From Pseudomonadota bacterium (GTDB taxonomy: Bacteria; Pseudomonadota; Gammaproteobacteria; Burkholderiales; Burkholderiaceae_C), in contig JAJZAQ010000013.1 of the NCBI GenBank assembly GCA_021799355.1, forward strand, positions 1 through 62,699: a stretch of DNA of 62,699 nucleotides. The letters run 5' to 3'. The notes beneath the pieces were generated by a model. That model was given only the letters and a program-made list of their open reading frames with translations. It was not told the DNA's origin and did not search any database. A program made the translations under genes and the position numbers. Positions 1-7,135 of this stretch are shown here, piece by piece (positions within the stretch are counted from its first letter, which is position 1; each line of letters starts with the position of its first letter).

Positions 1-422
1 CCTCGGTGCCGTTGCTGAAAAAATACGAAAAGACCAAGGACATGGAGTTCAAGGAAATCTACGGCAAGGATCACGCCGAGAGCTTCCTGCTGATGGCCGA
101 CGGCCGCGCCGCGGCGTTCGTGATGGACGACATCCTGCTGGCCGGGCAGATCGCCAACTCCAAGGACCCGGGCGCGTACAAGATCCTCCCCGGCTCGCTG
201 CGCAGCGAGCCCTACAGCATGATGCTGCGCAAGGACGACCCGCAGTTCAAGGCGCTGGTGGACAAGACCATCGACGGGGTGATGAAGTCCGGCGAGATCA
301 ACGCCATTTACAAAAAGTGGTTCCTCAGCCCGATTCCGCCCAAAGGCATCAACCTGAACTTTCCGGAAAACGCGGCGACGCGGGAAGCGTTCGCCCACCC
401 CAACGACAAAGGCGTGGAATAA
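1..422 (+). CDS. gltI: Glutamate/aspartate ABC transporter, periplasmic binding protein (3' part)
   Basis: The coding frame is open at the left edge, so this is the C-terminal ~139 residues of a family-3 extracellular solute-binding protein; the N-terminus and signal peptide lie outside the window. Such proteins bind glutamate/aspartate in the periplasm and deliver it to the GltJK permease. The visible part carries typical features: 'GRAAAFVMDD', 'EPYSMMLRKDDPQFKALVD' and 'IYKKWFLSPIPPKG'. It lies directly upstream of gltJ, gltK and gltL, which fixes the assignment. The TAA stop sits inside a 13-bp tandem duplication, and a strong hairpin terminator follows, so the binding protein is probably made in excess over the permease. 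Confidence 0.9.
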   Translation, partial: SVPLLKKYEKTKDMEFKEIYGKDHAESFLLMADGRAAAFVMDDILLAGQIANSKDPGAYKILPGSLRSEPYSMMLRKDDPQFKALVDKTIDGVMKSGEINAIYKKWFLSPIPPKGINLNFPENAATREAFAHPNDKGVE

Positions 423-433
423 AGGCGTGGAAT
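408..433. repeat. 13-bp tandem duplication across the gltI stop
   Basis: AAAGGCGTGGAAT occurs twice head to tail (408-420 and 421-433). The first copy ends in the gltI stop codon, so the duplication adds no residues. It looks like a small slippage product. Confidence 0.85.
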
Positions 434-480
434 AAGCGTCATCCGTGTGTTCGGCAGCGCGCAAGGCGCGACGCGCAAAG

Positions 481-505
481 AGCCGACAGCGTTGTCGGCT
501 TTTTT
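481..505 (+). terminator. Intrinsic terminator/attenuator between gltI and gltJ
   Basis: A perfect 8-bp stem, AGCCGACA (481-488) with TGTCGGCT (493-500), and a 4-base loop are followed at once by a T run to 505. An A-rich stretch precedes it. It sits inside the gltIJKL transcription unit, where partial read-through would lower permease and ATPase expression relative to the binding protein. Confidence 0.85.
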
Positions 506-534
506 CCATTGGGCCGGTTTGACGGGGCAGGGCG

Positions 535-1263
535 ATGCTGGGTCTGGGCATTTTTTTTGAGGACACGCCAGACGGCGACACCACCTGGGGCATGTCACTG
601 CTGTCCGGGCTGGAGATCACGCTGGTGCTGGTGCTGGGCGCCTGGCTGATCGCCGTGGCGCTGGGCTCGGTGCTCGGCGTGGTGCGCACCACGCGCAGCC
701 GGCTGTGGGTGACGCTGGGCAACGGCTATGTCGAACTGTTCCGCAACATCCCGCTGCTGGTGCAGTTTTTTCTCTGGTATTTCGTTCTGCCCAGCGTGGT
801 GCCGCCGGTCAAACGCTTTGCCAACGCCGTCGATCCGGCCACATTCCAGTTGCTCACCGCGGTGGTGTGTCTGGGGCTGTTCACCGCGGCGCGCATCGCC
901 GAGCAGGTCAAGTCGGGCATCCAGTCGCTGCCGCGCGGGCAGATGATGGCCGGTCTGGCGCTGGGGCTCACACCGGCGCAGACCTTCCGCTACGTGCTGC
1001 TGCCGATGGCCTACCGCATCATCATCCCGCCGCTGACCTCCGAGTCGATGAACCTGGTGAAAAACTCCGCGGTCGCCTATTCCATCGGGCTGACCGAGCT
1101 GTTTTTCCGCACCCGCGAAATGGGTGAGATGACCTTCCGCTACTTCGCCGCGTTCGGCGCAGCCACGGTGCTGTACGTCGCCGTGGCGTTTTCCATCAAC
1201 CGCATCATGGCCTGGGTCGAGCGTGCCACGGCGGTGCCGGGTTATCTCGGCGGAGCCAGGTGA
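535..1263 (+). CDS. gltJ: Glutamate/aspartate ABC transporter permease GltJ
   Basis: A 242-residue inner-membrane permease of the polar amino acid (HisMQ/GltJK) type, which forms the channel with GltK. The N-terminal segment is followed by hydrophobic helices beginning around residue 25 ('SGLEITLVLVLGAWLIAVAL'). The cytoplasmic EAA loop that docks on the ATPase is visible as 'QSLPRGQMMAGLALGLTPAQ'. The ATG at 535 follows a GGGGCAGGGCG purine stretch. The stop TGA overlaps the gltK start (TGATG). The gene lies 30 bases after the gltI/gltJ terminator and so depends on read-through or on its own promoter, which I could not identify. Confidence 0.93.
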   Translation: MLGLGIFFEDTPDGDTTWGMSLLSGLEITLVLVLGAWLIAVALGSVLGVVRTTRSRLWVTLGNGYVELFRNIPLLVQFFLWYFVLPSVVPPVKRFANAVDPATFQLLTAVVCLGLFTAARIAEQVKSGIQSLPRGQMMAGLALGLTPAQTFRYVLLPMAYRIIIPPLTSESMNLVKNSAVAYSIGLTELFFRTREMGEMTFRYFAAFGAATVLYVAVAFSINRIMAWVERATAVPGYLGGAR

Positions 1264-1949
1264 TGGGCGGATTCGATCTCGGCGCCATCGTTGCCGTCCT
1301 GCCGTTTTTGCTCAAGGGACTGGCGTACACCGTGCAGCTCACCGTGGTCGCGGCCATCGGCGGCACCCTGCTGGGCATCGTGCTGGCGCTGGCGCGGCTG
1401 TCGTCGATCAAGCCGCTGTCGCTGCTGGCTGCGGGCTACATCAACCTGATGCGCTCCATCCCGCTGCTGCTGGTGATTTTCTGGTTCTACTTTCTGGCGC
1501 CGGTGATGCTGCAGTGGCTCAGCGGCGCGGAGTACCCGCCCAAGATCGGCGCCGAGCGCTCGGCCTATTTCACCTTCATCCTGTTCGAGGCGGCGTACTT
1601 TGCCGAAATCGTGCGCGCCGGCATTCAGAGCATCCCCAAGGGGCAGCTCGGCGCGGCCTACGCGCTGGGACTGACCTACCCGCAGACGATGCGGCTGGTC
1701 GTCCTGCCGCAGGCGCTGCGCAACATGCTGCCGGTGCTGCTGACCCAGACCATCGTGCTGTTTCAGGACGTGTCGCTGGTGGCGCTGCTCAACGTCACCG
1801 ACTTCGTCGGCGCGGCGATGAAAATCGCCCAGCGCGACAGCCGGGTGGTGGAGATGTACACCCTGGTCGCCGTGGTGTATTTCGTGCTGAGCTTCACCCT
1901 GTCGCAGGGCGTCAAGCGGCTGCACCGGCGCATCGCCATCGTGCGCTGA
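1263..1949 (+). CDS. gltK: Glutamate/aspartate ABC transporter permease GltK
   Basis: A 228-residue membrane permease and the partner of GltJ. The EAA loop reads 'QSIPKGQLGAAYALGLTYPQ' and is followed by 'TMRLVVLPQALRNMLPVLL'. Hydrophobic segments near residues 10-35 and 50-75 fit a five-helix permease. The ATG at 1263 shares its A with the gltJ stop. A GTG three bases earlier (1260) is an alternative that would only add one residue. Translational coupling to gltJ is likely. Confidence 0.92.
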   Translation: MGGFDLGAIVAVLPFLLKGLAYTVQLTVVAAIGGTLLGIVLALARLSSIKPLSLLAAGYINLMRSIPLLLVIFWFYFLAPVMLQWLSGAEYPPKIGAERSAYFTFILFEAAYFAEIVRAGIQSIPKGQLGAAYALGLTYPQTMRLVVLPQALRNMLPVLLTQTIVLFQDVSLVALLNVTDFVGAAMKIAQRDSRVVEMYTLVAVVYFVLSFTLSQGVKRLHRRIAIVR

Positions 1950-1981
1950 ACGGCACGCGTTGAACTTCGTAGAGAACCCCC

Positions 1982-2743
1982 ATGAACGACCGATCCGACG
2001 GCGCGCCGATGATCGACATCCGCAACGTCAGCAAGTGGTATGGCGACTTTCGCGTGCTCACCGATTGCACCACGCAGGTGCGACGCGGCGAGGTCGTCGT
2101 GGTGTGCGGGCCGTCGGGGTCGGGCAAGTCCACGCTGATCAAGTGTGTCAACGCGCTGGAGCCGATCCAGCAGGGCGGCATCGTGGTCGACGGGATTTCG
2201 GTCGCCGACCCCAAGACCAATCTGCCCAAGCTGCGCGCGCGCGTGGGCATGGTGTTCCAGCACTTCGAGTTGTTCCCGCACCTCACCGTGACCGACAACC
2301 TGACGCTGGCGCAGGTCAAGGTGCTCGGCCGCAGCAAGGCCGAGGCGCGCGACAAGGGGCTGCTCTACCTCGACCGCGTCGGCCTGTCCAAGCAGCGCGA
2401 CAAATATCCGGGGCAGCTCTCGGGCGGGCAGCAGCAGCGGGTGGCGATCGCCCGCGCGCTGGCGATGGACCCGGTGGCGATGCTGTTCGACGAGCCGACT
2501 TCGGCGCTCGACCCGGAGATGGTCGGCGAGGTGCTCGACGTGATGGTCCAGCTCGCCGAGGAGGGCATGACCATGATGGTCGTGACCCACGAAATGGGTT
2601 TCGCCCGCCGCGTGTCGCACCGCGTGGTATTCATGGACGCCGGGGCGATCGTCGAAGACTGCCCGACCGCCGAGTTCTTTGCCGAGGGCGGGCAGCGCAG
2701 CGAGCGCGCGGCGCAGTTTCTTGCCAAAATCCTCCACCACTGA
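1982..2743 (+). CDS. gltL: Glutamate/aspartate ABC transporter ATP-binding protein GltL
   Basis: A 253-residue ABC ATPase that powers glutamate/aspartate uptake. The Walker A motif 'GPSGSGKST' is at residues 43-51, the signature is 'LSGGQQQRVAIARAL', Walker B is 'AMLFDEPTSALD', and the switch histidine is in 'VVTHEMGFARR'. Length and order match the polar amino-acid transporter class (GlnQ/GltL). It lies 32 bases after gltK and ends the operon. No terminator is visible before pyrC, which starts 42 bases on. Confidence 0.94.
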   Translation: MNDRSDGAPMIDIRNVSKWYGDFRVLTDCTTQVRRGEVVVVCGPSGSGKSTLIKCVNALEPIQQGGIVVDGISVADPKTNLPKLRARVGMVFQHFELFPHLTVTDNLTLAQVKVLGRSKAEARDKGLLYLDRVGLSKQRDKYPGQLSGGQQQRVAIARALAMDPVAMLFDEPTSALDPEMVGEVLDVMVQLAEEGMTMMVVTHEMGFARRVSHRVVFMDAGAIVEDCPTAEFFAEGGQRSERAAQFLAKILHH

Positions 2744-2785
2744 ACGTCAGGCTAGCATGCCGGTGTTGACCCGACAGACGCAGCC

Positions 2786-3871
2786 ATGACCGCACGACTC
2801 CTCACCCTCACCCGCCCCGACGACCTGCATCTGCACCTGCGCGACGGCGCCGCGCTGCGCGACGCGCTGCCGTGGACCGTGCGGCAGTTCGCTCGCGCCA
2901 TCGTCATGCCCAACCTCAAGCCGCCGGTGGTGCAGGTGCAGCAGGCCGTCGACTATCGCAACCGCATTCTCGCGGCGCTGCCCGCCGGCGCCGACTTCAC
3001 CCCGCTGATGACGCTCTACCTCACCGATGCGACTTCGCCGCAGCTGGTGCAGCAGGCGCGCGACAGCGGCATCATCCACGCCTTCAAACTCTACCCCGCC
3101 GGGGCGACGACCAACTCCGACAGCGGGGTGACCGAACTCAAGCGCATCTACCCCGCGCTCGACGCCATGCAGCGCCTGGGCATGCCGCTGCTGATCCACG
3201 GAGAGGTGACGGACCCCGAGGTGGACGTGTTCGACCGCGAGGCCGTGTTCATCGACCGCCACCTCGTCGCCCTGCGCCGCGCCTTTCCCGCGCTGAAAAT
3301 CGTGCTCGAACACATCACCACGGCGCACGCCGCCGACTTCGTCCGTGCCTGCGGCGAACGGGACGACCGCGGCGCGCCGCTGCAGGCCGCAACCCTCACT
3401 GCGCACCATCTGTTGCACAACCGCAACGCGATGTTCAGCGGCGGCCTGCGTCCGCATTACTACTGCCTGCCGGTGCTCAAGCGCGAGCGGCACCGGCAGG
3501 CGCTGCTCGACGCCGCCACCAGCGGTGACGACCGGTTTTTCCTCGGCACCGATTCCGCGCCGCACGCCCGCGGCGCCAAGGAAAGCGCCTGCGGCTGCGC
3601 CGGCTGCTTCACCGCAGTCAACGCCCTCGAACTCTACGCCACCGCGTTCGAGCAGCGCGACGCGCTGCACCGGCTGGACGACTTTGCCAGCCGGTTCGGC
3701 GCGGCGTTCTACGGTCTGCCACGCAACGTCGGCTCGGTCACCCTGGAGCGCGCCGATTGGCAAGTGCCGGCCAGCCTGCCTTACGCCGAGACCGACATCG
3801 TGCCGCTGCAGGCCGGCGACATACTGCCGTGGCGGCTGAGCAGCGCGCCGGGGCAGCGCGCCGACACGTAG
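2786..3871 (+). CDS. pyrC: Dihydroorotase, class II
   Basis: A 361-residue zinc enzyme that interconverts carbamoyl-aspartate and dihydroorotate in pyrimidine synthesis. Metal ligands are visible: H15/H17 in 'DDLHLHLRDG', the carbamylated lysine K101 in 'HAFKLYPAGATTNSDSG', histidines in 'LLIHGEV' and 'VLEHITT', and the aspartate in 'GTDSAPH'. The flexible-loop region 'TLTAHHLLHNRN' is present. The length is slightly above the usual ~345 for the family. The ATG at 2786 opens the conserved N-terminus. It is unrelated in function to the gltJKL genes just upstream. Confidence 0.95.
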   Translation: MTARLLTLTRPDDLHLHLRDGAALRDALPWTVRQFARAIVMPNLKPPVVQVQQAVDYRNRILAALPAGADFTPLMTLYLTDATSPQLVQQARDSGIIHAFKLYPAGATTNSDSGVTELKRIYPALDAMQRLGMPLLIHGEVTDPEVDVFDREAVFIDRHLVALRRAFPALKIVLEHITTAHAADFVRACGERDDRGAPLQAATLTAHHLLHNRNAMFSGGLRPHYYCLPVLKRERHRQALLDAATSGDDRFFLGTDSAPHARGAKESACGCAGCFTAVNALELYATAFEQRDALHRLDDFASRFGAAFYGLPRNVGSVTLERADWQVPASLPYAETDIVPLQAGDILPWRLSSAPGQRADT

Positions 3872-3984
3872 CAAACAAGGGTTTGAGACGGACTGTGCCG
3901 GCTGTGCAGGATGACTTGTCTCATCCGTACAACGGGACGAATGACCGACTCAGGTCGAGGCTGACGGTGTGGTGAAAACGGCAG

Positions 3985-4413
3985 TCATGCGGTTGCCTGC
4001 CGTTTGGGCCGCCCGCCCTTGGCTCCATTTGCCCGCGCCGCCTCAGCCTTTGCAGCGCTTTTCACCCGGCCGCCCGCTGCGCCGATGCTTGCCATCCACC
4101 GTTTGGTTCCCAAAATGCCCTTGATCAGATTGGGCACATACAAGTCGGCGTTCAGCCGCGGCCAATGCAAGCCCAGACCGGACGCCTCGATTTCGATGAC
4201 CTGCAAATCCGCTTCGTCGGCGCCAGTCAATCCCTGTGCCTGGTCGACGGGAAATTCAAAAGCGCAGCCGTTATTGAGTTCGACATGGATGCGCCCGTCC
4301 CGATAATGCGCCGCCACTGCAAGCGGACCGCGGGACAACAGATTCCGCCCGCGCTGTGTCGCCCGGTCGAATGCCTCTAGGGTCAGCGCCAGAGGTTGGG
4401 ATTCAATGGTCAT
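3985..4413 (-). CDS. DUF2442-type protein, downstream member of a DUF4160/DUF2442 pair
   Basis: A 142-residue protein of unknown biochemical function. The core ('HYRDGRIHVELNNGCAFEFP', then 'LHWPRLNADLYVPNLIKGIL') is the DUF2442 pattern. The C-terminal ~30 residues are basic and Ala/Gly-rich, ending 'ANGAKGGRPKRQ', a tail often seen on small DNA-binding or antitoxin-like proteins. I chose ATG 4413, preceded by GGGGAGAA at good spacing, over an upstream in-frame start at 4470 that would lie deep inside the neighbour. It overlaps the end of the DUF4160 gene by 11 bases, so the two are co-translated. The pairing suggests a toxin-antitoxin-like module, but that is inference. Confidence 0.75.
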   Translation of the reverse strand: MTIESQPLALTLEAFDRATQRGRNLLSRGPLAVAAHYRDGRIHVELNNGCAFEFPVDQAQGLTGADEADLQVIEIEASGLGLHWPRLNADLYVPNLIKGILGTKRWMASIGAAGGRVKSAAKAEAARANGAKGGRPKRQATA

Positions 4414-4651
4414 GCAGTTCTCCCCAGGCTTGGCAGAGGTGTGCCAGATGGCGCGCAAGGTGCGCGGCAATGGACTGTGCCTGTCTATAAGTCAACCCGA
4501 CTTGATCCATCAAGCGGACTTCGCCCAAATCGCACAGCAACTCGAAACGCGCATGGGTTTCGGCGCCGATGACATGCACATGCGGCGGACGATGATCGTT
4601 GGGATACATGACGATTCGCCATCCGCGGTAGGGCGGAAGCACGTTGGGCAT
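4403..4651 (-). CDS. DUF4160 protein, upstream member of a DUF4160/DUF2442 pair
   Basis: A small protein of about 82 residues with the DUF4160 hallmark: 'GWRIVMYPNDHRPPHVHV' followed by a short basic/acidic core and a helical C-terminus ending 'LCQAWGELHDH'. The function is unknown. I start it at ATG 4651 ('MPNVLPPYRG'), the usual beginning of the family. An in-frame ATG at 4669 would add six residues. Neither has a clear ribosome site. The gene is divergent from rnpB, with about 90 bases between them, and overlaps the DUF2442 gene downstream. Confidence 0.75.
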   Translation of the reverse strand: MPNVLPPYRGWRIVMYPNDHRPPHVHVIGAETHARFELLCDLGEVRLMDQVGLTYRQAQSIAAHLARHLAHLCQAWGELHDH

Positions 4652-4731
4652 GGGAGAATGATAACCCATGCATGCTTGGGTTTATGTCTGCTTTTTTTCG
4701 TCCTGCGCGGCGCCGTAGTCAAGAGTCCGCG

Positions 4732-4737
4732 CATAAT
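4732..4737 (+). promoter_or_regulatory. -10 element of rnpB
   Basis: CATAAT lies 7 bases before the predicted 5' end of RNase P RNA at 4745, the right distance for a -10 box. No convincing -35 is visible. Confidence 0.45.
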
Positions 4738-4744
4738 CGAGCCT

Positions 4745-5084
4745 GCGAAGCCGGGCGGGCAGCCGCGGTGCGTGCGCGCATCGAGGAAAGTCCGGACTCC
4801 ACAGGGCAGGATGACGGTTAACGGCCGTGCACGGTGACGTGACGAACAGGGCCACAGAGACGAGTAAACGCCGGGCGACCGGCGTGGACGTGAAACGCGG
4901 CAACCTCCATCCGGAGCAACACCAAATAGGCAGACGCGCCGGCGGCAGCGCCGGCACAGCGTGGCCCGCGCGAGTCTGCGGGTAGGTGGCATCAGCCGTG
5001 CAGTAATGCCCGGCGCAGAGGAATGGCTGCCACGGCCGGGGTTTGCCCCGGCTGCACAGAATCCGGCTTACAGCCCGACTTCGC
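4745..5084 (+). ncRNA. rnpB: RNase P RNA (M1 RNA), bacterial type A
   Basis: This is the catalytic RNA that matures tRNA 5' ends. It contains the invariant blocks of bacterial RNase P: GAGGAAAGTCCGGACTCC near 4783-4800 (the P4 strand region), 'CTCCATCCGGAGCAACACC' followed by AAATAG near 4904-4928, and ACAGAATCCGGCTTA near 5056-5070 (the other P4 strand). The ends pair to form P1: GCGAAGCCGGGC (4745-4756) with GCCCGACTTCGC (5073-5084), with one mismatch. The length of ~340 bases is normal. Its position directly before mraZ places it at the head of the dcw region. Confidence 0.95.
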
Positions 5085-5291
5085 ACTCCCTCCGTTTTGC
5101 CCATCTGCCGTGACCGCGGCGCAGCAAACAGGCTGCGGCCACGGCCTGCGCGCGCCCGTCGTGCGCTTTCTCGAAACGGCTTTCATTTCTGTATCTAACC
5201 CTTTCATTTTCAAGGAAAACACTGCGCAGACCTGCGTTTATACACAGTACCTAAGTCCTTGTTTTGTAAAAGAATTTTCAGGGTTGTCCGC

Positions 5292-5321
5292 TTGACCGCG
5301 GCCGCCGCCATCCCCTAAAGT
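5292..5321 (+). promoter_or_regulatory. Candidate sigma-70 promoter of the dcw operon (Pmra)
   Basis: TTGACC (5292-5297) and TAAAGT (5316-5321) are separated by 18 bases. Transcription would start near 5328, inside the MraZ repeats that follow. The ~200 bases before it (5085-5291) are comparatively A+T-rich and hold no convincing gene. Confidence 0.5.
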
Positions 5322-5354
5322 GGCGTTCAGTGCAAAAAAGTGGGAAATTGTGCA
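5320..5354 (+). promoter_or_regulatory. MraZ operator: four GTG-type repeats with exact 10-bp period
   Basis: GTGGC, GTGCA, GTGGG and GTGCA begin at 5320, 5330, 5340 and 5350, each separated by 5 bases. In E. coli, MraZ is known to bind TGGGN-type direct repeats with 5-base spacers just upstream of mraZ and so repress its own operon. The position and period here match; two of the four repeats are degenerate (GTGCA). Confidence 0.7.
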
Positions 5355-5409
5355 GCGCTATGCGCAGTTTGACCGCTTCCACTCCGGCACGGCAACTGCG
5401 GGCGAACCC

Positions 5410-5838
5410 ATGTTCATTGGCATCTCGGCACTCACTCTGGACGGCAAAGGCCGGATGACCGTGCCTGCCCGCCATCGTGACCTGCTGCTGGCGCGCTCGC
5501 AGGGCAAGCTGACGCTGACCAAAAGCCCCGACGGCTGCCTGCTGATGTTTGCCGACGACGAGTGGACGACGTTCCGCGACAAGGTGTTGCAGCTGCCGAT
5601 GTCGGCGCAGGGCTGGAAGCGCATCTACCTTGGCCACGCCACCGAAACCGAGATGGACGCCACCGGCCGGGTGCTGATCTCTCCCGAACTGCGGCTGGCC
5701 GCCGGGCTGGAGCGCGATGTCGATCTCATCGGCATGGGACGGCATTTCGAGATTTGGGATCGCGCCAAGCACCAGGCGCAGGAAGCCGCGGTGATCGAGG
5801 CGGGAATGCCCGAAGCCGTGCGCGACATCGTGCTGTGA
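5410..5838 (+). CDS. mraZ: Transcriptional regulator MraZ
   Basis: A 142-residue double AbrB-fold (SpoVT-like) regulator that binds repeats upstream of its own gene and represses the dcw operon. The two halves each carry the DxxGR signature: 'TLDGKGRMTVPARHR' and 'EMDATGRVLISPELR'. I start it at ATG 5410, because the family begins 'MF.G...L.LD.KGR'. A longer reading from GTG 5320 would translate the operator itself. It is followed after 6 bases by rsmH. Confidence 0.93.
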   Translation: MFIGISALTLDGKGRMTVPARHRDLLLARSQGKLTLTKSPDGCLLMFADDEWTTFRDKVLQLPMSAQGWKRIYLGHATETEMDATGRVLISPELRLAAGLERDVDLIGMGRHFEIWDRAKHQAQEAAVIEAGMPEAVRDIVL

Positions 5839-5844
5839 CCGTGT

Positions 5845-6798
5845 ATGCGCCCGACGGCCTCCCTTCCCGGCGCCCAGGCGGCGCACCGCACCGTGTTGCT
5901 GCACGAAGCGGTCGATCACCTGCTGACCGATCCGAACGGCATCTACCTCGATGCCACGTTTGGCCGCGGCGGGCACAGCCGCGAAATCCTGCGCCGCCTC
6001 GGGCCGCAGGGGCGGCTGATCGCCATCGACCGCGATCCGCAGGCGGTGCAGGCGGCGCAGCAGATCGCCGATCCGCGGTTCGTCATCGCCCACGCGGCGT
6101 TTGCCGACTTCGCCGCGGTGTTGCGTGCGCAGGGGGTGAGTGCGGTCGACGGCCTGCTGTTCGACCTCGGGGTGTCGTCACCGCAGCTCGACCAGCCCGA
6201 GCGCGGCATGAGTTTTCGCGCCGACGGCCCGCTGGACATGCGCATGGACACCAGCAGCGGGCGCACCGCGGCTGAATTTCTGGCCACGGCGACGGTTGAG
6301 CAAATCGCCACCGTGTTGAAGGAGTATGGAAATGAACGGGCGGCTGTCCAGATTGCAAAGAAGATTGTGGCTCGCCGCGACGCCGGAACGCCCATTACCC
6401 GCAGTAGCGAGCTCGCTGCCGTGGCGGCCAGCGCGGTCAGGAGCCGCGAGCCGGGGCAGGACCCGGCCACCCGCACGTTTCAAGCTCTTCGGATTCACGT
6501 CAATTCCGAGCTTGAGCAGATCGAGGCGGCGCTGAGCCAGGTGCTGCAGGTGCTCAAGCCCGGGGGACGGCTGGTGGTCATCAGCTTTCATTCGCTGGAG
6601 GACGCGCGGGTCAAGCGCTTCATCCAGGCGCACTCGCGCGCTCCGGCGACCGACCGCCGCCAGCCGTTCGTGCCGGGGCTGTCGGCAGTGTTCACGCCGC
6701 AACTGCGCGACATCGCCCGGCTGCGCCCCGGCGCAGCCGAAGTCGGCGCCAATCCGCGGGCGCGGTCGGCCATTTTGCGCGTGGCGCAACGGGTGTGA
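5845..6798 (+). CDS. rsmH: 16S rRNA (cytosine1402-N4)-methyltransferase
   Basis: A 317-residue S-adenosylmethionine enzyme (also called MraW) that methylates C1402 in the decoding site of 16S rRNA. N-terminal 'VLLHEAVDHL', the AdoMet loop 'YLDATFGRGGHSREIL', 'LLFDLGVSSPQLDQ' and C-terminal 'VVISFHSLEDARVKRF' are diagnostic. The length is typical. It is the second gene of the dcw cluster, with ftsL only four bases downstream. Confidence 0.95.
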   Translation: MRPTASLPGAQAAHRTVLLHEAVDHLLTDPNGIYLDATFGRGGHSREILRRLGPQGRLIAIDRDPQAVQAAQQIADPRFVIAHAAFADFAAVLRAQGVSAVDGLLFDLGVSSPQLDQPERGMSFRADGPLDMRMDTSSGRTAAEFLATATVEQIATVLKEYGNERAAVQIAKKIVARRDAGTPITRSSELAAVAASAVRSREPGQDPATRTFQALRIHVNSELEQIEAALSQVLQVLKPGGRLVVISFHSLEDARVKRFIQAHSRAPATDRRQPFVPGLSAVFTPQLRDIARLRPGAAEVGANPRARSAILRVAQRV

Positions 6799-6802
6799 CG
6801 CG

Positions 6803-7135
6803 ATGATGACCCGCATCAACCTGCTGCTGCTGTTCGTCGTCGTGCTGTGCGCCATGTCCGTGGTGCGCGCGCAGTACCAGGCGCGACGGGTGTTCGCCGC
6901 GCTCGACGTGGCGCAGCAGCGCGGCGAGCAGCTGCAGCTGGACAAAGACCGGCTGCAGGTCGAATACCGCGCGATGAGCGCACCCGGGCGCATCGAAAAA
7001 CTCGCCCGCACCGAGCTCGACATGCGCCCGATCACCGCCGCGCGCACCATTTTCGTGCCGGAAGGGCAGTCCACACTGCCGCCGCTGCCGGCCATGCCGC
7101 CAACCGTTCCCGCGAAAAAAGGAGGGCGGCGATGA
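6803..7135 (+). CDS. ftsL: Cell division protein FtsL
   Basis: A 110-residue bitopic membrane protein that forms a coiled-coil complex with FtsB and FtsQ in the divisome. It has a short cytoplasmic start, one hydrophobic helix (about residues 5-22, 'INLLLLFVVVLCAMSVV'), then a periplasmic heptad region ending in the 'RIEKLARTELDMRPI' motif. Two adjacent ATGs (6803, 6806) could start it. The stop overlaps the ftsI start (ATGA). The assignment rests on topology and on position between rsmH and ftsI. Confidence 0.9.
   Translation: MMTRINLLLLFVVVLCAMSVVRAQYQARRVFAALDVAQQRGEQLQLDKDRLQVEYRAMSAPGRIEKLARTELDMRPITAARTIFVPEGQSTLPPLPAMPPTVPAKKGGRR

Noticed and set aside
4406-5104. Several open frames on both strands over the RNase P gene
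   Set aside because: The region is explained by a complete RNase P RNA with paired ends and invariant blocks; the frames have no recognisable protein content.
5320-5409. 30-codon N-terminal extension of mraZ from GTG 5320
   Set aside because: It would translate the MraZ operator, and the family begins at the ATG at 5410.
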